Shown here: positions 1-12,743 of the stretch, piece after piece | Layout: every line of letters starts with the position of its first letter | Position numbering within the stretch: position 1 is the stretch's first letter | Assembly: GCA_024803745.1 (NCBI GenBank) | Contig: JANJXV010000100.1 | Span: 1,054,001-1,118,000, forward strand | Reading direction: 5' to 3' | DNA length: 64,000 nucleotides | DNA from: Megascapheus bottae | Lineage: Eukaryota; Chordata; Mammalia; Rodentia; Geomyidae | Notes under the pieces: model-generated | Database searches by the model: none | Seen by the model: only the letters and a program-made list of their open reading frames with translations | What the model was told of the DNA's origin: nothing | Translations under genes and position numbers: made by a program

Positions 1-1494
1 ATTTAGCTTCCTAACATGGCACAAGCATTCAATAAGGTACCAACTAAACTGGAATTATAGTAAAATCACCTTCAGTAGCATGAATCATAAGTAATGATTG
101 ACAACAGATAACTACCAAGGCTTTTTTTCTACAAGAGCCTATAAATGATCTCAATCTGTCTCTTAGAAGAAACAAACACCAATAATATCAGTGGAGATAG
201 GAAGGTTGGGGCAGAAAAGCAACCCAGAAAAAAACTCAAACTCTTAGAAAGGAAAAAAAAATAACTAAAGCAGAAAGGGCCAGGGACATGATTCAAATAG
301 TATAGCACACACAACTCTGTCCTCAAAAATCATGAGTACAGTATTTATCTTTCATTAATTCACACAATAGAGTTGCTAAAACTTTTTATAGGTACTGGCT
401 TTATGAAAATTATTTAGTACAAAGTGAGGGTCAAGATTTAAAGACATTGCCTAAGCTACCAGAGCTTTGAAAATATCTGAACACTGCACAGATAAATATT
501 AAGGTTATTCTGTGAAGGATAAGGGGATACCTGGTATGCTATGACAGCTCATAAGTGATGATGAACCTTCACTGAAACACTGATTCATGAAGACACTTTG
601 GGCAGTAGTGCTCCCTGTAACTACTACTCTGGCTGTTTCTTTCACTTCTTTCTAAGGCTAAATAATTCCTAGAATTTCATGCCCTGTCTTCAAGTGAAAT
701 TAAATGTAGAATACTACAGCAGTGCTTTTACTTGGGAACTTGTGGCAAACACATTTGTCCAGCCTTGTCCAACAAACAGAGGAGGGACACTGGCATAGCA
801 ACTCAGGCTTAGGGAGAACCTAAGCATGACATTTAGAAAAATATTTGTGAAAAAGAAGGGTTTTGTTTCCACAGCAACCAACTTTCTCAGTCTTCTGAGC
901 TCTACTAAAAATAAAACAAATGAAAGCTGGTAAGAGAAACAGAGTAAGGTCTAATGTAGAATGGCACACAAAGCAAAAATAAAGGACGCTGAAGCCAAGT
1001 TCATTGGAAGAAGCATAGCAAATCCTCAGTTAATCATGAGTGTCCTAATCTGGTCATGACCCTTTAAATCTTCATTTCTTTATTTTTTGGTAACTACTGG
1101 CCGTGAGATTCTTCTCTCTCCATAAAGCAGAGCCTCCAGAATTTATTCATCTTGTACAATTGGGTTTCAGTGCCCAGGATCAGTAACTCTCTTGCCTCTG
1201 TTCTCGGCTACCCATCACCGCAACACCGTGAGGCTATTTTAGGTAACTTGTACAAGTCTTTGTTGTCTTGTGATGAGGTTACTTTGCTTAACACAACATC
1301 TTCAGAATTCATCCCTACAGCTGCCTGTGGTTGAACTCCCTTCTTTTCTAGGGTTCAACAATACCCAATTTTTCTTTCAGATAATTGTTATAAATTCTAA
1401 TGGTCCTTTCTCTTTCTGAACCATCCATTGTAATAACTCCTCTCTTTTTATCTAAATTTATTTATTTTTATATTTTTTATTTCTTAGTATAGAT
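1..1494. other. Unique AT-rich DNA, nothing recognised
   Basis: I see no repeat, exon-like stretch or RNA gene here. The longest open frames are about 60 codons, have no recognisable domain and are what chance would give in AT-rich DNA. Confidence 0.6.
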
Positions 1495-1511
1495 GAAGAA
1501 CTTTAATTTTT

Positions 1512-1707
1512 CTTTTTTTTTGCCAGTCCTGGGCTTGAGCTCAGGGCCTGAGCACTGTCCTTGGACTTTCTCAAGGCTAGAGCTCTACCACTTGATCCTC
1601 AGCACCACTTCTGGCTTTTTCTATGTATGTGGTACCGAGGAATCGAACCCAGGTCTTCATGCATGCTAGGCAAGCACTTTAACCACTAGGCCAAACTCCC
1701 AGCCCCT
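1512..1707 (-). mobile_element. IDL-Geo-type dimeric SINE
   Basis: Reverse-strand SINE. Read on the minus strand it has an ID-like head with RNA polymerase III box A (GGCCTAGTGGTTAAAG) and box B (GGGTTCGATTCC). A second monomer follows with CAAGTGGTAGAGCTCTAG, and the element ends in GGACTGGCAAAA plus an A tail, seen here as a T run at the left edge. A 17-bp target-site duplication with one mismatch flanks it (1495-1511 and 1708-1724, ending ACTTTAATTTTT). From family knowledge such SINEs are transcribed by Pol III and copied by L1 ORF2 protein. The family is known from geomyoid rodents. Confidence 0.88.
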
Positions 1708-1907
1708 GAAGGACTTTAATTTTTATAAGTTCACTGATTTTTGTCTTTACTGATTTTCCATTTTCTTTGTTTCTATTGCTGTTTTGGTTCTACATTAAAT
1801 ACTAATTTCTGCAAACTAGACTTCATTTGTCCTTTTTTTCAATGTCATTATAATGTCTAATGTATAATATTAGGTTACTTATTTGAAACACTTCTTGTTT
1901 CATTTTG

Positions 1908-2195
1908 ACTGTCCTGGGTTTTGAACTCAAGGTTTTATGTTTGCTAAGAAGGTGCTCGGTCACTTGAACCAAAACTCCAGATCTATGTTGCAGTTATTTT
2001 TAAGATAGAGCCTCAGTGATGGACCTTGATACTCCTGTTCACTCTTCTCAGACTAGCTGGACTACTAGCACATGCCGCCATTCCCAGCACCTGTTGAAGT
2101 GGGATCTCATGAAAGCTTCTGCCTATACTAAATTCTGATTTTCCAGATCTCTGCCTCCTGTACAGCTGGGGTGATAGGTGTGTGCAATTGGTTAT
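1908..2195 (-). mobile_element. Old composite tRNA/B1-like SINE
   Basis: A decayed reverse-strand SINE. An ID-like half (CTGGGTTTTGAACTCAAGG, then GGTGCTCGGTCACTTGAACC) is followed by a half resembling the general rodent motif 'ctgagtagctgggattacaggtgtg', here as CTGTACAGCTGGGGTGATAGG. Divergence is high and the edges are approximate. Confidence 0.5.
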
Positions 2196-2559
2196 GAGAG
2201 ATCTTATGACCTTTCTCCCTCCAGGATGACCTTCAATGGCCTGGGCAGTTTTGCTTTATATATTTACTCTTATGATAGTGATTATGTATTTACCACTATT
2301 ATGATTTCTTGGTGAATTGGAACTTACATAACTACATATTGTTTCTGTTTATGTCTTAGAACAATTTTTACTGAAATTCTACTCTGTATGATATAAATAT
2401 AGCCACTTCATTCTTTTTTTTTTGCTTGCCTTTTGCATGGGATGTCTATTCTTTTCCTTCACTTTCATCCTACACATGCCCTTAAATGTAAAGTAAATTA
2501 CTTATAGCCAACATATAGTTTGATTTTAAGCTACACGTGCACATGCACAAATACATATA

Positions 2560-2760
2560 AAATTTTTGAACTCAGGCACGCTTACTTGATTTACGTGGTT
2601 GGCCAGAACTCTACCATTTAAATCAGTACAGCCCTGCTCTTTGCTCGTTATTTTACAGATGTGGTCTAGAAAACTCCTCACTGACTGGCCTTGGACCACA
2701 ATCCTTCGGATCTCAACCTGCTGAGTAACTATGATTACAGGCCTGACACACCAGTCTCCA
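2560..2760 (-). mobile_element. Old composite SINE, reverse strand
   Basis: Same two-part layout as other old SINEs in the window. It opens with TTTTTGAACTCAGGCACGC and an 'actctaccattt' segment, and closes with GATCTCAACCTGCTGAGTAA, then CTATGATTACAGGCCTGA. No clear target-site duplication, so it is an old copy. Confidence 0.55.
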
Positions 2761-2764
2761 AACT

Positions 2765-4295
2765 CATCCTGTTTTCCATGTAGCCTCTCTAAGACAATAG
2801 TAATTTAAATGTCTCTTGTGCCATGAATATTTCATACTTTCTTATTATCACATTTCTCTACCTTCCAAGGTAACTTTCTTTGTTTTAAAGTTCATGTGAT
2901 CAAATGGGGTCTACCTAAATTTTACAATGGAGGAGAGTTTCCTTATTTTAAAACCTGGTCTACAAACTTAATCCTATCTGTAAGGCCCTTTTTCCTATAC
3001 AATTCAAGATATTCATAACTTGTAGAGATTAGGAATCATTATCATACCTACTACAGTCACAAATCCAAGAAACAAATACTCATGAATACTACTTACGCCA
3101 AACAACACAGATCTGTTGTCCTAATCATAACTCAGGGATCTCTAGGAAATAAATGTCATCAACAGAATATTACTCTTAAAATAAAGCTCTTAAATTAACT
3201 TCATGAAGATAAATACATTATTTAGTTTTACAATCTTTATCGCTGTATGCAGTCGCTAGTACTACACAAAGGTCAAGGTGCTGTGGTGTGGGATATATGA
3301 ATAGTTAATAACCAACATTTGTTCTCAGTCTTCCTCCATTTGGAAGAATAGATGGAGTCATTACTATTGTGTACAGTGCCTTGAAGCCAGTTTAAATAAG
3401 TCACTTTTTTACTGGGCTTGATTTATATAAACTATTAAACATTTTCAATGGATCAAAAGACAATATTGCCCCACAGAGTCATCTGTCATTTGTTTATTCT
3501 CATTAGCTGTATGAAAAATAAACCATGGAACTGCATAAAAATATATTGGAATCAAAGCTTTCTTTACTGTTTAAATTATAATTCAGAACTCTGAATTTAA
3601 ATGCTGGCAATGTAAAAAAGCAAGCAAACAATGGCATTAAACAAGGCTGGAAAGTCACTACAACCTCTTTAACAATTTGCCTTTGGAGTACATGGCTGTC
3701 TGTAAATATCTCCTAATGTAATAGTAGACAAGGGTCAAAAGTACTAACCCCTGAGATTCACTATTCTCCTCTGAATAACAACCTGTTTTTCATGGGATGT
3801 TTTAAAGATAGAGGCAATTCACAAAAGTGCTTTAACAATGTATTTGCCTAGGATACTTTCAAAATATTAACCTGACTCTGGTTTCAGATTTGGTATTATA
3901 TCTGATTCATACAGTTTACTACTATTTATTCATTTTATTTCTAATTTCTAATACACAGTCAATAGTACTGATGATGAGTTAGGCAAGGAATTAGGAAACC
4001 TTGTGTTTGAGAATGATGTCTCAGATGTTAATTTTAAAAATTTTTACATATCAGCTACTGACATTAGCAGAATGGATTGTGATACACAGCATTGTCTTAC
4101 TGACTCCCACAATCCTTGCAAAATCTGTTTGTATATCCAAGGGTAAACACTATTCCCCAAAAATTCTGTCAAGAGTTCATGAGATACAACCCATTCTACA
4201 AGAGTTAATAACATAAAATAGTGTCCAAACCTCCTCTTCTTGAAAGGAATCTACTAGTATTATCACTGCTATTTTTTGCTTCACTTTATTTTGAC
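2765..4295. other. Unique AT-rich DNA, nothing recognised
   Basis: No repeat family or coding signal recognised. A frame of about 70 codons at 4001-4216 has no domain and no flanking splice-site support. Confidence 0.5.
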
Positions 4296-4299
4296 ATTT

Positions 4300-4497
4300 T
4301 AGCACTAGGAATTGAACCTATGCCTCCCACGGGATAGGCAATCATTCTACCTAGTAATTCTTGGTGTTCTTTGATTTGCATTTGTATTTGGTGTTTGAGA
4401 AAGAAGCTCACTAACTTTCTTTTGTTTGGCTCCAGACAACACCGTCCTGCCTCCTGAATAGCTAGCTGAGACATCAGTCATGTGCCACCATATTGGG
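4300..4497 (-). mobile_element. Old composite SINE, reverse strand
   Basis: CACTAGGAATTGAACCTATG and ATTCTACCTAGTAATTC at the left correspond to the ID-like monomer. CCTGCCTCCTGAATAGCTAG near the right edge corresponds to the Alu/B1-like head seen in the younger copies at 57.6 and 60.6 kb. Strongly diverged; no duplication found. Confidence 0.5.
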
Positions 4498-4828
4498 CAC
4501 ATCGCTTAATAAAGCCACACTAGGTATGATCAATGGCAAATAAAATTTCAGTGGCTGTGAACTACGAAGTCACTAAGCTAGGCAAGTCTTACCCTGGACA
4601 CAGAAGTGCTCTTAGTGGTCCTTTGAGGCACCCTGGTGCAATTACAAAGCCTTCTTGTCATGCTATGTAGAACAACACAGCCAGGCACCAGGCTTCACCT
4701 ATGCTGTCTCCACTGGTACAGTCTCATCTACATATGGCTCATATATGTTTAAGTTCAGTTTCAAAAAATGTGTGTCCACTACTTCAGGAAATAAACAGCA
4801 AAATGCAAATTCAAAATTCCTTCACATG

Positions 4829-4926
4829 AAAAGACCTGTAAAAAATAGCGCATGTGAACTCCTGCGTTTCTGATATGGAAAGACATGTAACAAATAGCAC
4901 ATGTGAACTCCCACGTTTCTCAGCTG
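4829..4926. repeat. 49-bp tandem duplication
   Basis: Two adjacent copies, offset by 49 bp. AGACCTGTAAAAAATAGCG starts at 4832 and AGACATGTAACAAATAGCA starts at 4881; each continues into CATGTGAACTCC and then CGTTTCT. The copies differ at several positions, so the duplication is not recent. A frame of about 110 codons crosses it (4854-5189) but matches nothing I know. Confidence 0.8.
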
Positions 4927-5489
4927 TCTTACAGTTTAGCTTGCCGAGCAGAGATGGGAAAGAGAAAAGGGTTAATGATTGCATCTTGTTCTTGAAATGG
5001 GAACCAAAGGGGGAATGTGCCACTTTGAGACAAGGAAATCAAAAGCTAGTCCAGAATTCTCCAGATTCTCATTTTTCCAAATATGAGGTAAATGGGCAAG
5101 ACTGTGTCATATGGGTAGAGCCCCAAGGAGGGAAGCCTCCATCTTCCACTCCCTGGGAGGCTGTGAGAGAAAGCCAAGGCCTCTGCTAACCCACACTGGA
5201 CATGCAAAATGTATGCAGTGGATACTTTAGTTACATTGTGTGTAAACACAAGAAGGAGTCTGGGCTATACACAGTATAAGCAAACAGGTCAAGGTTGCTG
5301 AGATGAGAAGGTAACCCCCAGTCTCCTGACATGCAGACCTAAGTTCTCATTACAGTCACTACTCTGGTTCCATTGACCACAGCAGAATAATAAACAACAT
5401 CCCTGAAAATGGATTTAAAGACCACTCAATCCAAATTCTCTAAGCTCAAGGTGACAGCCCACCATTCAGAGGCTATTAAAAGCCAGTGG

Positions 5490-5640
5490 TGGGCTCAGTA
5501 CCCAAGACTCACACCTGTAGTTCTGGGTACTCACTCAGTAGACTGCATCTCAGTTAAGCAGTGACTGGCGTCTGTGACCTGGATCAGTATAATAACAAGC
5601 TATAGGATATAAAGGTACCAGGAACATGAGTTTGGGAAGC
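5490..5640 (+). mobile_element. Decayed SINE remnant
   Basis: GACTCACACCTGTAGTTCTG resembles the 'ggctcacacctgtaatcctagctac' head of the composite SINEs elsewhere in the window. The rest is too diverged to align confidently, so the edges are a guess. Confidence 0.4.
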
Positions 5641-5749
5641 CGACTCTTAGCCACTAGCCATTTGGCTACTTTATGTCCCTCATTGTAGTTATCTACCTAA
5701 ACAGGCTTTTTGTGAGGTTTTGTAATCTGAAGCAAGGTCACTGTCATCT

Positions 5750-6000
5750 AGTTATCACCTTGTCTTGGGTCCAAAAAATAGAACACAGTCCTGTAACAAG
5801 TTCTACAAAGTAGGTTTATTAGTTACAAGAACAGGAGTCCAAGATCCACTGCAAGCTGGTTCCTAACGCTAAAGAAAGCTCTCCACAGCAGTCGCCTCAC
5901 TTGCACCACAGGTGAAGGATTCCCCAAAAGTTTCATCTTAAGTTTTACACGAGGACAGATGAGTTTCTGTGTTAAAGGGCATCTGTCTCCTAAATGGGAC
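5750..6000 (-). mobile_element. Possible solo LTR fragment (ERV-like), reverse strand
   Basis: On the minus strand there is a polyadenylation signal (AATAAA, plus-strand TTTATT at 5815-5820). It is followed by a pyrimidine-containing stretch and a run ending near GACCCAAGACAAGG, a layout like the R/U5 part of endogenous retroviral LTRs. I see no paired LTR, primer-binding site or internal gene. No edges with a target-site duplication could be fixed. It could equally be unique sequence with a chance signal. Confidence 0.28.
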
Positions 6001-6359
6001 TAGAATGAGCACAGATGTTTTCATCATCACAAATTTATCATCTTGATAAATTGCATTCCTATACAATACAACCTACAGTTAATTTTGAGCATTACAAATG
6101 ATGCAAAGGAAAGAAATGGGTCTCTCTAAGGCCACTCAGAAAAATGTTCCACAGAAATGAATTTAACTAATTGAGAATTTATTTACATGTGCTTTTGAAA
6201 GTTTAATACCTTCATAACCCATTATTTTATATAGTATTTTGTCTCTTCAAAGTAAAGGACAATATAACAGCTTCCATGTACCAGCATGGCCCTTAGTGTT
6301 TATGAATATCTGCTCATCTAATGTTCACAGAAATTTGAGGAATTTACTCTTAATAAACT

Positions 6360-6500
6360 CGGAGGTTTTTCAAAGAAAACAGTGAAGCACAGAGTGGCTT
6401 GTTCAAGGTCATCTAGGTTGTAAATGAATGCAGTAAGTTTTGAAGCTAGGCAGAAGCTTTCAGAACCCATATTTACATCCATTAAGCTACAATGCCAAGG
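6360..6500 (+). mobile_element. MIR element
   Basis: Follows the MIR core order: a decayed 'gaaactgaggcacagagagg' (here AACAGTGAAGCACAGAGTGG), CTTGTTCAAGGTCATCTAGG, a decayed 'tcgaacccagg' and a closing 'ttaagctacaatgcc'. MIRs are tRNA-derived SINEs that ceased activity early in mammalian evolution, and the divergence fits that age. Confidence 0.72.
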
Positions 6501-6509
6501 ATGAAGGCC

Positions 6510-8140
6510 TAAAAAGGGGTAGATATACCCCTGTACTCCAACTACCATTTTTAAGGTCAGTATAAATGTCTGGAGGAGTGTAAGCAAAATTGCAATTGTG
6601 CCTTTCTTCAACTACACTAGATATAAAGTGCATGCTATAAGTAGAAATGGCAGAGTAAGGGTAAGAGATGACAGGAGATTAGGAAGAGGAATGAATATTC
6701 TGACTAGTAAGACAGGCTGGTAGCGCTAAGAAATGTCTGAAACACAATGAACTAGATATAATCCCGGAATTCTAGCTCTGCTGCTAATTGTGGGGCATCT
6801 CTTCAACTAAAATAAGAAGTGAAATCTAAAACCCAGACTAAATTAGACTCATAGTTTCTAAAGATTATCTAATTTAATTGTATTATTATATAAATTACAG
6901 AAATACTGCCTTTGGCCAGAAAGTCAATTTACTATTTTTTTCATCTTTTTAACAAGATTCTCTTAAATGAAATTTTCCATTAAATTAATAAATTCATGTA
7001 ATTTTACTCAAGCCAAGAAAACTGAATAGATATTATCATCTAAAGCAGGGAGTTTGGGACCACAGTGTCCTAGACCAGTCCATTCTTGTCTGTAAAATTC
7101 AGTGTTTCAACCAAAAGGGATTATTTCCACATTCCATTCTGATAGAATGTTTTGCTCAGGGTCCAGTAAGAACTTCTAGGAAAAGGTATTCTGTTTAGCC
7201 ATTTATTAAGCACCTTAATTCATAAATAAAAACGAGCCCCAAAGGATCAACAGTTAGTGAAATTATGTAGGAGAGATATATAGACACGAAGACTCTGGGC
7301 ATTACATCTTTTGTAAAGGCTCATGGATAAATAGTAGCTAAAAACTCCAGGATTTAGCTTCCTGTGTTTCTGATTTCTCTGGATGGGGAACTTTCTATTA
7401 CTAATAGCATCCTCTGGCATCTGTTTCCCTAGGGGGAAAATACATTAGCCATAGAAAGATTAAATATAATAATTATGATTTCCATTTCTGGGACAAGGCC
7501 TTTTCATCAATAATTATGATTCGGTGCCAAACTGGCAATCTTTAAGCACTGGCCCTATCATTCATAATAATGAGCAGATTCATAACCCATGCTCCTTAGC
7601 TGTAGAAGGCTAATTAGGACTTTAACCAAAAACACCACTCATGTGAACTGCTCACAGAGGTCACTGGCTACAGAAAACCAGTTCCGGCCAAATGAACTCC
7701 ATGTGCTGACCAGGAGTAAAGAGTACCTGCACTAGAAAAGGAAGTTACAGCTCAGAGTGTAACCCTGAGAGACAGGCAAGTTTTAATTCCTGCAGGAGTA
7801 TGTGCTTAAACATGCAAATGGAAATCATAGCCAAATCATATATTCCAAAGGGCAGTGAACAACTATGGATAAAATATGAAATACCACATGCTCACAGGTG
7901 GATGAGGACAAAATAAGTCAAAACATTAAAATTTATTAAATATGTATGATGATAACAAAAGACCAATTTTTGTCTGAGCTTTTTTTGTTTACCTAAGATA
8001 TCTACTAACTGCAGAAAAGATTTTAAAATATATTACTCGTACAATATGCAGGCTACCAAACAGTACTCACAGGATTTGCTCTGACACTGCACTTTCTAAT
8101 TTATAACTCATTAGTCACACATTTTCTGATGCTTTTCAGT
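6510..8140. other. Unique DNA, nothing recognised
   Basis: No repeat or gene recognised. The part at about 7540-7700 is of higher complexity than its surroundings, but without an alignment I cannot say whether it is conserved. Confidence 0.5.
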
Positions 8141-8154
8141 CTCACTCTTGTCCT

Positions 8155-8235
8155 ACTACAAGCCCTGCAGGAAAGGGATTTATTTATTCTCACAGTATCC
8201 CCAAGAGCCTAGTTAAGAGCTTGCCACTGCATGTC
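8155..8235 (+). mobile_element. L2-like LINE remnant
   Basis: Resembles the common L2 3' segment 'gcagggactttgtctg...ctgtatccccagcacctag': here GCAGGAAAGGGATTTATTT is followed by CAGTATCCCCAAGAGCCTAG. Short and very old, so the assignment is tentative. Confidence 0.45.
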
Positions 8236-8239
8236 ACTT

Positions 8240-10911
8240 GTATATTACACGTACACATTTTATCTATTCCACAGGTCATAATGAAGAAAATTCATGAAGG
8301 ACCTCCCTGCCTCTCCATCAAAGGAAAGCAATGAGGCTTAATTGGGCAGACCATAAAGTGCCCTGCAAAACACACAGAGGATGAGAGAAACTTATAAATG
8401 AGTTTTTGGCTGTAGAGTGGAAAAGCTTATAATTTATTTTATGCTCTTTACCAGAATTTTACTCCCAGGAGATAACAAATGGTCAACACACCACCAGGCC
8501 ACCACTCACTAGCTATTCCCTGGTCTGTTTGAAGCACACATTGTTGATCTACTGCCTCTCACTCCCCTTTACATTGTAATTTGGTAAACTAACAATAAGG
8601 TCTGGATTAAAGTTCATTATGTATGAAGCTAACTGTAGTAATCCATATGCTATGCTTCATTTGCACAATTCATTGTACCTATTTCCAGTGGTTGATTTTA
8701 CCCTTTATTATTGATCCAATATTATTTCAGGAGCTAAGGTAAATGAATGCCTTTGCAAGTTCGTACAATGGCTCATATCTTCTTTGTGCAGGGTGTCCTT
8801 GAACTTTTGCTGAGTTACTGTAAGGAATCAGAATTCCCATTTCTATTTTCACAGTATAGTATCCAAAGAAAACCTACTAGTTGCTTTTTTGAATTTTGAA
8901 GCAGTTTAAAAGCTGTAAGAAGGAAAAAAGCCTGAAAAAGATCAAAGGTGACTGAAGAATCCATCCGAAGGTTATTCACAAAACAGGCATGACTTTCTCT
9001 AAGCCGGAGACATGAGTATCTGTGCAATTCACAGATTGTGACAAAAGACAACATTTAGTGCCTCTCATAGCTATTCCTTTCTCATACTCTGTACTGAGAG
9101 AAAAATATGGTGAGATAAAGGTTGTTTAGAAAGTGAAAGTGTATAGGCAAAAATGCAACTCAGATACATGCCTATTAATTTTCAAGAGGCCACAAACAAG
9201 AATTGCTCTAAAATTTCTTTGGCTTGAAAATACCATGGTAACTTTCAAAACTACTGAAAACTCTAGAAAGCATATGATTATGTGAGCTTTATCAATTTAC
9301 ATTTTTCAAATGTGAAGTTGAAACCAAGAAACTAAAAAATAGTTTGGTTATTCAACCATCTTGTAGGCCATGTTCACAAGAATTATATATTTAATGAGCT
9401 ACTGATATACTCTAACAAAAAAATATGTGGTGAAAACTGCATCAACTTTTGACAAATCGTACACATCTCTCTAATATTTGACTTGATAGAAGACAATATT
9501 TCTCATATTTTGTTCTGAATTAAATCTGCTTGGATTTGTCATTCTGGTTATGCTGCATGAACAAAATTTGATGTTATTCAGATAAGAAAGTTAGAAAAGG
9601 GATATGAAATCAAAATAGTAGTTCACCTTACAATCTGATCAAGTATCATCATTCCAGCAGAAGTACTTTGTGAATGAGTCTCACCATGCCACACAAACTG
9701 TTTAAAAGTATGCACTCAATGTACTGAGATTTATTGACAGTATCTGACTACTCTACAAGGACATGGGGTTGTCTGATCACAATTAGGCCTCAGCACTTGT
9801 TAGTAAAGGTTACAAAAACTACTAGTGTAGATCTCAGTGTCCTTTCAGTAATATACTAAGGCTTTACAGCACCTTTGCCTATTATTGAGTTTGTACCAGT
9901 GAAGCAAACCCAAACACACAAAAAAACAGCAAATAATGCTTTATCATTACTATGGAAACCTTATCTTCTAACCTCTTAAAATCTCAAGGAAACCTAGCGG
10001 TCTGCAAACTCCATGTTGAGTCCCATTGTCTTAGCATGTAGCAGATGCAAACACTATGCTCTGTGTTTAACTAAGAATACAAGGAAAATGGGGATGGCCT
10101 ATGGTCTGCATTTTTGTTCAACCTGTCAGCCTGCTCTAAGTTAATTGTCACCGAAATGAAGCTTCAGCAAGCCAACAGAAGCATTCCACATGCAAGAACC
10201 AAAAACAAAAATTGATAAGAACAAATGACATCATTTAAGTTGCCCAGCTCACAGCTAAATAATGTCGTATGTTTGTATGTACAACTCTCTTCAGCCACAC
10301 TATCCTCTCATGAACACGTTCCAGTTCCCACTCCCTCTGCTTCATTCCTCTTTTAATCCAACACACTTCTTATCATAAATAGCAGTTTCCTGATTATATT
10401 TTGCTAACACATACTAAAGCATTCTTAAAATATTATCTCTGGGTGGCTTAACTACATTTAAAAGCTGTATTCTAGCCCAAAGCAATTAAAATGGTGTAAT
10501 CTAAATCTCTGAATGATAAAATTCTAAGGAGAAAACAAAATGCATATAGTTCCTAATTATCTTTGCATGCATTTTAAATCTTTCCAGAGGACAGAATATC
10601 ATTTAAACATGAATAATTGTACTGCAGAGGAAATGAGTTCATCCTAGAATGCAATCTGTAAAGATAACAGTTTACTTCACTCAATGGTGGTTGAAACTTT
10701 GGCTAAATCAAATATATGAGTAAAAGTCTCTTCAGGAATAAGGCAGAAAGTTTGAGAGAAGAAAAATGCAATCAATATTTCCAATTCTAAATTACAGGCT
10801 TACTAACCTGTACCATACTGCAGATGTTGCTTGATGTGTTATACGCAAACGATAGCAAATTTCCTCCTGCACAGAATAAAATTATTATCTTGGCGCAAAT
10901 TTTTTTTAAAA
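8240..10911. other. Unique AT-rich DNA, nothing recognised
   Basis: I find no recognisable repeat, exon or RNA gene in this 2.7-kb stretch. The reverse-strand frame at 8815-9054 (79 codons) has no domain. Confidence 0.5.
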
Positions 10912-10926
10912 AAAGATGATGTGAGA

Positions 10927-11103
10927 CCGGGAGTTTGGCCTACTGTCTAGGGTGTTTGCCTAGCATTAACGAAGACTGGGGTTCAATTCCTCTGTACCAC
11001 ATACATAGAAAAAATGTGGAAGTGGTGCTGTGGTTCAAGTGGTAAAGCACTAGCCTTGAGAAAGCCCAAGGACAATGCTCTGTCCCTGAGCTGGCAAAAA
11101 AAG
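10927..11103 (+). mobile_element. IDL-Geo-type dimeric SINE
   Basis: Forward-strand dimer: head GGGAGTTTGGCCTACTGTCT, box B-like GGGTTCAATTCC, then the second monomer with GTTCAAGTGGTAAAGCACTAG, and end GAGCTGGCAAAAAAAG. A perfect 15-bp target-site duplication (AAAGATGATGTGAGA) lies at 10912-10926 and 11104-11118. The element is slightly shorter than its relatives. Confidence 0.9.
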
Positions 11104-11118
11104 AAAGATGATGTGAGA

Positions 11119-12190
11119 TAAAGTGATTATCTCTCACTAAGTTACAACTTGAAAATTAGTCCCATCTGAAATCTATTCTGCCTTTAGGCATTAAAACATG
11201 GTTAATGATACCTCATATCAGTCATTTAAGTACTATTTAGGTCTTAATAATTGAATAATATTTTATCATAAAAAGGAGTACACACTGAGTTTGGGTAATT
11301 TTCCCAGTATATATTTGTTAAAGGACTTTCTGTGTCCAACATTATGGCAAACAGACGGATGAATTCTTTGTTATAGGTACCTACAAGATAGAAGAAATTT
11401 AGTTATGTTCTTCCTAGGATCTTAGTACAATAATCTATATATCAAAGACCCTAAGAGAAATGGATATTGTAATTTTGAATGTTCTGATAAAATTTAAAAG
11501 ACAAATTTTAATACTTATACATAAGAATTATGCCTTACATTTTCTAGACTTCCTGTAATGCAAACATAAATATATACCAGCTGAGTGGTGTTTTATTCAA
11601 TGAACAGCTCTAGTTTATATTTCAACAAACAAAAAATGGAATCCTGTATACTTCCTGTCAATCTTTCATAGCCTTTAGCAGTTCATATTAATAAGAACAG
11701 TACAGATTTCTAGTTGCGGTGTTACAAAGCATTATTATATAACATTTAGGGATCTATAGATGTAGGTGTCTTATTATCATCCAATGTTCAGATTGTAGCC
11801 ACAACATAATTACTACATATTGGAACTTTATTTATAACATTATTTTTCAAAGATTATCAAAACTGTCTCTGAAACACTGGCTAAAATATTTATGGTGACA
11901 TCTTTCTTTGACCCAAAAATTTAAAATCTAAACTAAGCTAACATTGCATAACCTACAGTAAAAAATGGAACAAAGTGCCACTAAGAAATTAAAAGATAGA
12001 CCAGAAATCTTTTTCCCTATAAGTAGGGGCTAGAAGATTTTGGACAAGTCATAGAAATAGAATGTATCCTGATCATCACTCTTACAGCCAATTTTCTTTC
12101 TCTCTCTCTCATTTTTTTTAGTCCATCATGGACTAGAACTCTGGTCCTGGGTGTGTCAAATGAGACAAAGCATTGGAGTTTTTTGTTTTT
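11119..12190. other. Unique AT-rich DNA, nothing recognised
   Basis: No repeat or gene recognised. A short TCTC run near 12100 precedes the next SINE. Confidence 0.5.
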
Positions 12191-12195
12191 TGTGG

Positions 12196-12389
12196 GTTTT
12201 TTTTGCCAGTCCTGGGCTTGAGCTCAGAGCCTGAGCACTGTCCTTGGACTTTCTCAAGACTAGAGCTCTACCACTTGAGCCTCAGCACCACTTCCAGCTT
12301 TTATCTATGTATGTGGTACCGAGGAATTTAACCGGGTCTTCGTGCATACTAGGCAAGCACTCTAACACTAGGCCAAAATCTCAGCCCCA
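12196..12389 (-). mobile_element. IDL-Geo-type dimeric SINE
   Basis: Reverse-strand copy with the T run at the left, then TTTGCCAGTCCTGGGCTTGA, the 'ctagagctctaccacttgagcc' middle and the ID-like head at the right ending 'ctcagcccc'. The box B region has decayed. No clear target-site duplication was found. Confidence 0.87.
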
Positions 12390-12569
12390 GGAACTGGGTT
12401 TCTAACTAAACTATCCTTCCATAGAAGTATTAGAGTTGTTACTTATTTATAGATCTAAATATCTGTATGTAATATTTGATTTTAAACAAATTTGTATTTC
12501 TCTATATATGCAAGCAGAAATATAGAAACAGATACACATATATATGAATATTATATACATATTTGGGGG

Positions 12570-12743
12570 CGCAATGCTGGTACTCTACCACTTTGAGCCA
12601 CATCTCCACTTCCTGATTGTTAATGGAGTTGAGAGTCTCATGGACTTTCTTAATGAGTGCTGGCTTTGAACCTTGACTCAAATGTCGCAGCCTCCTATTA
12701 GTAGCTAGGATTACAGATATGAGTCACCAGTACCTGACTTCCA
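12570..12743 (-). mobile_element. Composite SINE with Alu/B1-like head, reverse strand
   Basis: The left part has 'ggtactctaccactttgagcca' (right monomer). The right part has TTTGAACCTTGACTCAAATG and TAGTAGCTAGGATTACAGAT, the complement of a 'cctgtaatcctagctactcagg' head. Moderately diverged. Confidence 0.65.

Noticed and set aside
4854..5189. 111-codon plus-strand frame
   Set aside because: It overlaps the 49-bp duplication and a minus-strand frame; no domain or exon signals recognised.
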